Of a DNA stretch of 10,329 bases, positions 5,411-10,329 are shown piece after piece. The stretch covers positions 1 to 10,329 of the forward strand of contig DASUFP010000119.1 of NCBI GenBank assembly GCA_036274495.1, given 5' to 3'. The DNA comes from DASUFP01 sp036274495 (GTDB lineage Bacteria > Bacteroidota > Bacteroidia > AKYH767-A > OLB10). A program made the translations under genes and the position numbers. The notes under the pieces were generated by a model. It was not told where the DNA came from. It saw only the letters and a list, made by a program, of their open reading frames with translations, and did not search any database. The first letter of the stretch is position 1, and the number at the start of each line of letters is the position of its first letter.

Positions 5411-6918
5411 TGATAGCAGAAGCAAGGAAATATCAAGCATTTTACACCAAATCAACACCGATAGTTGATTATATGGTTGGTAAACTAAATCTTAAAAAAA
5501 CGGATAAGATTTTTGAACCCTGTGGTGGTGATGGTGTTTTCATTGAGGCAATTGTTTCTGAAAATGAGTTTGCAAACATTGACGTTTGCGAATTGAATGA
5601 CAATGCTTTCAAAACTTTGATGAGTAAGTTTTCATCCTATCCTACAATAAACGTTAGGCAATGTGATACCTTACTTGACAACGATTTAATATTTAACTCT
5701 GGTTTTGGTGGGGTTTATGATAAAATAATTGCCAATCCTCCTTACGGAGCTTGGCAGGAATTAGATAAAAGAGCTGCATTAAAAAAAATATACTCTGACC
5801 TTTACGCAAAGGAAACCTATGCTTTATTTTTATACCGTTGCATTGAACTTTTAAAAGTTGGTGGAATTTTAAGTTTTATAATTCCTGATACTTTCTTGAA
5901 CCTTCATATGCACAAGGCAATAAGAAAGCATATTCTTACTAAGACAAAAATATTAGAACTTGCCTTGTTTCCTTCATCATTTTTTCCAGGAGTTAATTTT
6001 GGTTACGCAAACCTTTCAATTATTACACTTCAAAAGACAAACAATCTTAATGACAGTTTGAATAATGAATTTAAAGTTCTCAATTCATTTAAGACTGTTG
6101 AGCAATTAGCGAACATAAACGAGAAAGAACTGAAAGTATTTGCTTTCACTCAAAAAGAAGTTTTATCTAATCCAGACTACGCATTTTTAATTTCAGACAA
6201 TTCTGAAATTGCATTGGCAATAAATAGCTCAAAAATTAAAGTAGGTGATATTGCAAACTGCGTTACAGGCTTTTATTCAGGAGACGATAAAACATTCTTA
6301 CAAGTCAATAGTCCGGATTTAAAGAATGGGAAAAACTATGACTTAGTAGATGCTAATTCAGTAAATAGAGACTACGAAAACATTCCTAATATATTGGACG
6401 GAATAGAAGGTGAAAAACATTTTTTACCTATTGTTAAAGGTGGCAATGTTAAGTTTTTGAAGCCCGAAGGTTGGTTTATGAATTGGAGTAAGGAAGCCGT
6501 AAGTCATTATAAAAAAGGCAAAAAATCAAGGTTTCAAAATCCACAATATTATTTCAAATATGGGATTGGTGTTCCTATGATTAGTTCATCAAGTATTACT
6601 GCTTCGCTAATTGAGAACAAACTCTTTGACCAATCAATAGTCGGCATTTTCCCTAAAGACAAAGCTTTAACTTTTTACTTACTGGCATTCTTCAATTCAC
6701 CGACTTGTAATAAGCTAATTAGGACGATTAATCCATCTGCCAACAATCCAGCCAACTATATTAAAAAAATACCATTTATTCGACCAACAGACGAGCAACT
6801 GAAATTTATTGACAACTCAGTTAGCCAAATAATTAACAGTATTAAAACCACTGGTAGTTATAACGAAGAACTTGAAAAGGAATTAAACGAAATAATAAAG
6901 ACAGTTTACGGATTTTAG
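5410..6918 (+). CDS. Type II N6-adenine DNA methyltransferase (TaqI/Eco57I-like)
   Basis: A 502-residue enzyme that methylates adenine N6 with S-adenosylmethionine and protects host DNA from the adjacent nuclease. Motif X-like region YTKSTPIVDYMV (residues 12-23) comes first, then motif I FEPCGGDGVF (35-44, AdoMet binding), an acidic strand end DVCELN (58-63), and motif IV NPPYGAW (109-115, catalytic). The order X-I-IV with the recognition region C-terminal is the gamma-class layout. Residues ~270-490 resemble the TaqI-like specificity domain (IVKGGNVK, FKYGIGVPMISSSSITASLI, FFNSPTCNKLI, IKKIPFIRP). The ATG at 5410 is chosen over the in-frame GTG at 5404 because it reproduces the TAATG overlap seen at the previous junction. 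The separate nuclease gene argues against a fused type IIG enzyme. A long hairpin follows the stop. Confidence 0.88.
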   Translation: MIAEARKYQAFYTKSTPIVDYMVGKLNLKKTDKIFEPCGGDGVFIEAIVSENEFANIDVCELNDNAFKTLMSKFSSYPTINVRQCDTLLDNDLIFNSGFGGVYDKIIANPPYGAWQELDKRAALKKIYSDLYAKETYALFLYRCIELLKVGGILSFIIPDTFLNLHMHKAIRKHILTKTKILELALFPSSFFPGVNFGYANLSIITLQKTNNLNDSLNNEFKVLNSFKTVEQLANINEKELKVFAFTQKEVLSNPDYAFLISDNSEIALAINSSKIKVGDIANCVTGFYSGDDKTFLQVNSPDLKNGKNYDLVDANSVNRDYENIPNILDGIEGEKHFLPIVKGGNVKFLKPEGWFMNWSKEAVSHYKKGKKSRFQNPQYYFKYGIGVPMISSSSITASLIENKLFDQSIVGIFPKDKALTFYLLAFFNSPTCNKLIRTINPSANNPANYIKKIPFIRPTDEQLKFIDNSVSQIINSIKTTGSYNEELEKELNEIIKTVYGF

Positions 6919-6927
6919 CCAACACAT

Positions 6928-6992
6928 TTGGTGGCACATTTGCTTTTTTGCAATCGCACAAAGCCAAACAAAAAAAGCAAAAGAACCACCAA
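6928..6992 (+). repeat. Long imperfect hairpin after the methyltransferase gene
   Basis: TTGGTGG (6928-6934) pairs with CCACCAA (6986-6992), and TTGCTTTTTTG (6940-6950) pairs with CAAAAAAAGCAA (6969-6980, one extra A), around an 18-nt loop. It starts 10 nt after the methyltransferase stop. There is no terminal T-run after the right arm on the + strand, so it is more likely an mRNA 3'-end structure or factor-assisted terminator than a classic intrinsic terminator. Confidence 0.55.
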
Positions 6993-7054
6993 GCCAACGC
7001 ACCAAAGACACTGCAAACAATGGACAACAGAGCAACGACAGACAGAACGCCAGC

Positions 7055-7186
7055 ACCTAACAGCGGTTTGGCAAAATGGCGGGTGACGTGCTTCTATGGC
7101 ACATTTGTGGTTAAACAAACAGTTGTGCTTCTAATGAACTTTAGTGCTAAAAATCCGCCACTTCGCCAAGCCGCAAACCGTTAGCA
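7055..7186 (+). repeat. attC-like recombination site 1 (132 nt)
   Basis: It begins ACCTAAC, which fits the integron left core RYYYAAC, and ends GTTAGCA, close to GTTRRRY. Inside, the two ends fold as attC sites do: TAAC/GTTA; then an asymmetric spacer (A against AAACC); then GCGGTTTGGC (7062-7071) with GCCAAGCCGC (7165-7174), 10 bp including one G-T; then an internal loop AAAA/CTTC; then TGGCGGGT (7076-7083) with ATCCGCCA (7153-7160), 8 bp including one G-T. The central ~70 nt are poorly paired. Length is within the known attC range. The 12-mer AACTTTAGTGCT (7137-7148) recurs in site 2. Gene-free from 6919 to 7233. Confidence 0.6.
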
Positions 7187-7233
7187 GTAATGGCAGGACG
7201 ACCGTCATCACAACAACAAATAGGACAACAACA

Positions 7234-8064
7234 ATGACAGAAATAATTAGAAATAGAACTATCAGACCTTCGACCAGACTTGAAAAATCGAAGAGTTATA
7301 AAATCGACACCAAGACAGTTGCTCGGGGCGACATTTTAGTGGTTAACATTGACCACGAGACAAAATCATTTCGTAAGTCATACAAGTTTAATGGTTCAGA
7401 CGTTGCACATAAAGACAGTATTAGTTTTAGAGTAAATGACTACGGGACTACAATTGACATTAGTTGGAGCGGTGTGACACCAATAGGAACAACATCAAAA
7501 GCAACAACACCTTCACCTGAACCAAAACCATTGACAAAAAAAGTTGTGGCCGAAGCTCCTGTTTCTAAATCAATCTCGACACATACTAAAACATCATTCG
7601 ACCCAATTTCAAATGCGGACACGACTATTTTGATTTTGGGAACAATGCCCGGTGACAAATCTCTTGAACTTGGCGAGTATTACGGACATCCAAGAAACAA
7701 ATTTTGGAAAATCATTTCTACAATTACTAACAACGATTTGCCACTGACCTACTCGGACAAAAAAGCACTTTTACTCAAATCTAAAATTGGAATTTGGGAT
7801 GTAGCACACAAAGCAAATAGAAAAGGTAGCCTTGACAGTGCAATCGAAGACGAAGAACCAAACGACTTGGACAACTTTATCGTAAGGCACAAGAATTTAA
7901 AAGTTATCGGTTTCAACGGGACAAAATCACAAGCTCTTTTTGATAAGTATTTCGACAGAAAAAGTGATTTAAAATATATTTCTTTACCAAGCACAAGTCC
8001 TGCAAACACAGGCATTGACTTTGACAGCATTTGCAAATTATGGCGACAAATATTGACCAAATAA
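7234..8064 (+). CDS. Hypoxanthine-DNA glycosylase (UDG family 6) with extra N-terminal domain
   Basis: A 276-residue protein. Residues ~120-276 match the hypoxanthine (deoxyinosine) DNA glycosylase family of the UDG superfamily: SFDPISNADTTILILGTMPG (121-140), YYGHPRNKFW (149-158), IGIWDV (185-190), KGSLDSAIEDEEPND (197-211), IGFNGTKSQALF (225-236), and LPSTSPAN (251-258). The family excises hypoxanthine arising from adenine deamination; Asn154 in the HPRN motif is the residue I would expect to be catalytic. Family members are commonly about 160-170 residues, so ~115 extra N-terminal residues are unusual. Residues 1-84 look like a compact beta-rich domain (DILVVNIDHETKSFRKSYKF; SISFRVNDYGTTIDISWSG), followed by a Pro/Thr-rich linker (85-120). 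I do not recognise that domain. The ATG at 7234 is preferred over an in-frame TTG at 7144, which lies inside the attC-like site. The gene sits alone between two such sites and has no clear promoter of its own. Confidence 0.85.
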   Translation: MTEIIRNRTIRPSTRLEKSKSYKIDTKTVARGDILVVNIDHETKSFRKSYKFNGSDVAHKDSISFRVNDYGTTIDISWSGVTPIGTTSKATTPSPEPKPLTKKVVAEAPVSKSISTHTKTSFDPISNADTTILILGTMPGDKSLELGEYYGHPRNKFWKIISTITNNDLPLTYSDKKALLLKSKIGIWDVAHKANRKGSLDSAIEDEEPNDLDNFIVRHKNLKVIGFNGTKSQALFDKYFDRKSDLKYISLPSTSPANTGIDFDSICKLWRQILTK

Positions 8065-8089
8065 TTGACGGACGACCAAGAGCCACTAC

Positions 8090-8222
8090 TGCTAACATGC
8101 GTTTGGCGGCATGAGGGGTGAATTGGTTAAATTCAAGTTCAGTTTTTCAAATCAACTTTAGTGCTGGGTTGACAGTTTTGTGCTCCGAAATCGCCAACTT
8201 CTTAAACCCGCAAACGTTACCC
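8090..8222 (+). repeat. attC-like recombination site 2 (about 130 nt, more degenerate)
   Basis: Left end GCTAAC-AT-GCGTTTGGCG (8091-8108) and right end CGCCAACTTC ... CCGCAAACGTTACC (8192-8221) parallel the ends of site 1: TAAC/GTTA, then GCG...TTT against AAA...CGC. The right end shares CCGCAAAC-GTTA and the CTTC internal-loop motif with site 1. The centre has the 12-mer AACTTTAGTGCT (8154-8165) also found in site 1. The core sites are poorer matches (TGCTAAC, GTTACCC), as would be expected of the last site in an array. Confidence 0.45.
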
Positions 8223-8271
8223 CCACCTCCATCTCCCCACCCTCCTCTTATAAATCTCAACTTACTTCAAT

Positions 8272-8299
8272 AGCCCGGACACCACCCGGGCTTTTTTTA
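8272..8299 (+). terminator. Intrinsic terminator at the right edge of the island
   Basis: AGCCCGG (8272-8278), loop ACACCAC, CCGGGCT (8286-8292), continuing into a run of T and then ATG. The stem and downstream T-run-plus-ATG are the same as at 3566-3592; only the loop and one T differ. It would end transcripts leaving the glycosylase cassette and protect the surface-protein gene from read-through. Confidence 0.8.
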
Positions 8300-8496
8300 T
8301 GGAAACCTGTTATTCACAATCGGGATTTTAGGTGTTGATAACCAGCTGATTGGCGGATACATTTGGTTAAGGACCCTTGCCGGTGGGTAAAAATGCAAAA
8401 CCTGTTGGCCGACGGCTACCGTAGGTGAAGCCTAAATGCTTTACATTTACTTAAAGGAGCATCTGTTACCGGTACTTTACCACTATTAACCTGCCG
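8300..8496 (+). other. Leader region of the surface-protein gene
   Basis: About 200 bases with base composition back to that of the flanks. No ORF or RNA gene seen. TACATTTA at 8442-8449 matches 7 of 8 positions of the TAnnTTTG -7 box and could give a 40-50-nt leader, but no convincing TTTG -33 box accompanies it. AAAGGAG at 8453-8459 is Shine-Dalgarno-like but too far (38 nt) from the ATG at 8497 to set that start. Confidence 0.3.
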
Positions 8497-10329
8497 ATGA
8501 AACGACATCTACTCATTTTTACAGCAACTGTAGCATTACTGCTGTTTAATGTCAGGCAGAGCAGCGCTCAGAATTTTACCAGCGGTCCTATTCCGTTGTG
8601 CGATACAGTCACTTTTACCTGTAATTTATCAGGAATTGGCATCCTTTATCCGCCCGGAATGGGGTTTCCGGGTTCACTTTTCATTTCCAGCATCGGTATC
8701 AATATCACTTCAGATCATCCGGAAGGTCTCGCTGTAACCCTTACTTCGCCGCAAGGCACCACACTGTTACTTACTGCCTATAACGGAGCCGGCGGATCCA
8801 ATTACACCAATTGTGTCTTCCCCTACGGCACCGGCTCTCCACCCATTACCTCGGGCAGTGCACCTTTCACCGGATCGTGGCAAACCCAGGGACCCGGCGG
8901 CCTGACTGTTTTTGATTATGAAAATGGTGACGGCATCTGGATCATCACTGTAAGCGACACCATGGGCTGTGGTGGCGGAGGTGGTGGCGGCGGACTCACC
9001 CCGGGCTATTTTAATGGCAGTGGAGGTACCGCCGGTTTTCAGTTTAATTACAGTGTACCTCCCTGGTTATGCAGCGGCTGGATTCCTTTTAATGCCGTTT
9101 CAGTTTGCCCGGGAACTCCTGTCGACATTCTGGGCTTTTACAATGCGTTTACTTCTACATACCAGTATACTGTATATGATAATTCGTGGACACCGGTTGC
9201 CAACCCATCTGCAGTAACAGTTGCCGGAACATACAACATTGAAGCCTATGACCCCTGGGATGGATGTTATTATTATGCAACTTTTCAGGTAAACTATTTA
9301 ACCGGCACCAACATTGGTCCCGATGTAAACGTAAGTATCTGCAACGGTCAGTCATTAAACCTATTCAATTATTTTAGTCTGGGTCCTTCGTACCAATGGT
9401 ACAGCAGCTGGAATCCGATTTCGGGTCTTGCTGCCGGACAAATAAATACACCCGGAATTTATCAGGTAATCGCCAACCCCGGAAGTGGTTGTCCCGATAC
9501 CGCTGTGGCAACGGTAACTGCCCTGGCCTCACCTAACCTGGGACCCGATGTAATTGCTTCCATCTGCACAGGCAACTCGTATAACTTAACAACCGCATTT
9601 ACCACCACGGGCCTCACCACCGCCTGGACATTCAACGGCAGTGCGGTACCCAATCCTGCTTCAGTAACCGCCCCCGGAATTTATCAGCTTATCGCCACCA
9701 ATGGTGCAGGGTGTGAGGATACCGCGCTGGTAACCATCAATACCAATTCAGGTGTTTCGCTGGGTCCCGATCAGAATGTTTCAGGATGCATTGTGGGTTC
9801 GTATAATCTTACACCACTGTACAACACCACCGGTTTAAGTGCAACGTGGTACCTTCTCGGGAATCCGGTAGCCAATCCTTCGGCAGTGGTTACTAACGGT
9901 ACCTATATCCTTGTTGCTACCGGTGCCAGCGGATGTGCTGACACGGCTCAGGTGACACTGAATGTCTCCCAGAAACCCAATCTCGGTCCCGACCAGACGC
10001 AGAATATCTGCAGCGGTGCTTCCCTGAACCTAACCACCCTTTACTCCACATTTCCAAACACACCGCAGTGGTATTACGGCGGAACACCATTTGCCACACC
10101 GGCCAGCGCCACTAACGGTGGCGTATATACGTTAATTGTAACTTCATTAAACGGATGTGCCGATACGGCGGAAGTGACACTCAATGTTCAGCCGGCGCCT
10201 TCACTTGGCCCCAACCAGTTCCACGCCATATGCACCAATGCTTCGATTGATCTTACCGGTTATTTTAACACCGCGGGGTATACCACAAGCTGGACCTATA
10301 ACGGTGTACCGATACCCGATCCTACCGCC
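8497..10329 (+). CDS. Large secreted surface protein with P-domain-like fold and Ig-like repeats, 3' partial
   Basis: An uninterrupted frame of at least 611 codons from ATG 8497 to the window edge, with no stop. The signal peptide is clear: MKRHLLIFTATVALLLFNVR followed by QSSAQ, with cleavage near Gln25. Residues ~30-190 resemble a proprotein-convertase P domain (jelly roll): ISSIGINITSDHPEGLAVTL, SPQGTTLLLT, PFTGSWQTQGPGGL, NGDGIWIITVSDT. A run of eight glycines (residues 159-166) follows Cys158 in a loop before the last strand. Residues ~191-272 form a divergent Ig-like module. From residue 273 come tandem modules with the pattern LGPD...IC.G.S.NLT...W...G..V.NP......G.Y.LIA....GC.DTA.VT.NV. 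Such Bacteroidetes proteins are usually long adhesins or cell-surface proteins ending in a T9SS sorting domain; that end is outside the window, so T9SS export is inferred. Confidence 0.85.
   Translation, partial: MKRHLLIFTATVALLLFNVRQSSAQNFTSGPIPLCDTVTFTCNLSGIGILYPPGMGFPGSLFISSIGINITSDHPEGLAVTLTSPQGTTLLLTAYNGAGGSNYTNCVFPYGTGSPPITSGSAPFTGSWQTQGPGGLTVFDYENGDGIWIITVSDTMGCGGGGGGGGLTPGYFNGSGGTAGFQFNYSVPPWLCSGWIPFNAVSVCPGTPVDILGFYNAFTSTYQYTVYDNSWTPVANPSAVTVAGTYNIEAYDPWDGCYYYATFQVNYLTGTNIGPDVNVSICNGQSLNLFNYFSLGPSYQWYSSWNPISGLAAGQINTPGIYQVIANPGSGCPDTAVATVTALASPNLGPDVIASICTGNSYNLTTAFTTTGLTTAWTFNGSAVPNPASVTAPGIYQLIATNGAGCEDTALVTINTNSGVSLGPDQNVSGCIVGSYNLTPLYNTTGLSATWYLLGNPVANPSAVVTNGTYILVATGASGCADTAQVTLNVSQKPNLGPDQTQNICSGASLNLTTLYSTFPNTPQWYYGGTPFATPASATNGGVYTLIVTSLNGCADTAEVTLNVQPAPSLGPNQFHAICTNASIDLTGYFNTAGYTTSWTYNGVPIPDPTA
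9313..10329 (+). repeat. Tandem Ig-like coding repeats, ~222-bp period
   Basis: The LGPD (once IGPD, once LGPN) motif recurs at 9313, 9538, 9760, 9982 and 10204, giving periods of 225, 222, 222 and 222 bp. Each unit (~74 residues) has two conserved cysteines (in IC or GC, and GC.DTA) that probably form the Ig-fold disulfide, and a central Trp. The last copy is cut by the window end. Units differ substantially at the nucleotide level, so they are old duplications or under diversifying selection rather than recent copies. Confidence 0.85.

Larger units (their letters stand above)
3908..8220 (+). mobile_element. Putative cassette-type genomic island (integrase-less attC array)
   Basis: This A+T-rich block contains two gene units, each followed by a ~130-nt TAAC...GTTA imperfect palindrome resembling an integron attC site (7055-7186 and 8090-8222). 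Each unit begins with a similar 25-nt stretch after GTTAG (3908-3932 and 7180-7204: 19 of 25 positions identical, ending in the shared AGGACGACCG at the same 15-nt offset). If cutting occurs as G^TT in the right core site, cassette 1 is 3909-7180 (about 3.3 kb, three-gene operon) and cassette 2 is 7181-8216 (about 1.0 kb, one gene). Gene orientation is the same in both, as in integron arrays. No integrase, attI or transposase is in the window, and no complete left-hand attC precedes 3908. Flanking direct repeats were looked for by eye and not found. The lack of mobility genes means a relic or a CALIN-type array is more likely than a self-mobile element. Confidence 0.5.

Noticed and set aside
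6948..7184. Small plus-strand frame after the methyltransferase
   Set aside because: Low-complexity translation running through the hairpin and the attC-like palindrome; no start signal and no recognisable protein.
7144..7233. Upstream in-frame extension of the glycosylase
   Set aside because: Its TTG start sits in the attC-like site and the added residues are low-complexity Thr/Asn; the ATG at 7234 gives a sensible N-terminus.
3592..8271. Transposon or insertion sequence carrying the island
   Set aside because: No transposase or recombinase gene is present, and by-eye comparison of the two edges found no terminal inverted repeats or target-site duplication.

Overview
The window looks like chromosome of a Bacteroidota (Bacteroidetes) bacterium. 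Three things point there: a secreted protein with a type IX secretion (T9SS) type A C-terminal sorting domain, a long P-domain/Ig-like-repeat surface protein typical of the phylum, and promoter boxes fitting the Bacteroidetes consensus (TTTG ... TAnnTTTG) with little Shine-Dalgarno signal. No species can be named.

Layout. Left flank (1-3592, relatively G+C rich): the 3' end of a DltE-like short-chain dehydrogenase; a T9SS-sorted, cysteine-rich secreted protein overlapping by 4 nt a DUF4377-type envelope protein; a terminator; then a monocistronic persulfide dioxygenase-rhodanese fusion of the CstB type, with its own promoter and a strong terminator. Right flank (8299-10329, again richer in G+C): an open-ended surface protein with signal peptide, P-domain-like jelly roll and at least five tandem Ig-like modules of about 74 residues. 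It runs off the window end.

Middle (about 3593-8271): a clearly more A+T-rich accessory island (a sampled line inside the nuclease gene is about 32% G+C, one inside the dioxygenase gene about 62%). It holds a compact type II restriction-modification operon (XRE-type putative controller, PD-(D/E)XK nuclease, TaqI/Eco57I-like N6-adenine methyltransferase) whose genes are joined by 1-nt TAATG overlaps, and then a hypoxanthine-DNA glycosylase (UDG family 6) with an extra N-terminal domain. After each of the two gene units lies a ~130-nt imperfect palindrome that starts with TAAC and ends with GTTA, with two-block stems, like integron attC sites. Both gene units also begin with a similar 25-nt leader (19/25 identical, ending AGGACGACCG) placed identically after a GTTAG. 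I read the island as a small integron-type cassette array without an integrase in view (CALIN-like), carrying DNA-targeting genes: cassette 1 about 3909-7180 (restriction-modification), cassette 2 about 7181-8216 (glycosylase). This is inference from structure and repeats and has not been tested by covariance search.

How the genes may work together: the HTH protein probably times restriction expression through two palindromes on the operon promoter; the methyltransferase protects the host, and the nuclease cuts unmodified DNA. The glycosylase could repair deaminated adenine or attack modified phage DNA. The flanking genes (sulfide/persulfide oxidation, surface proteins) look like ordinary chromosomal functions that the island separates.
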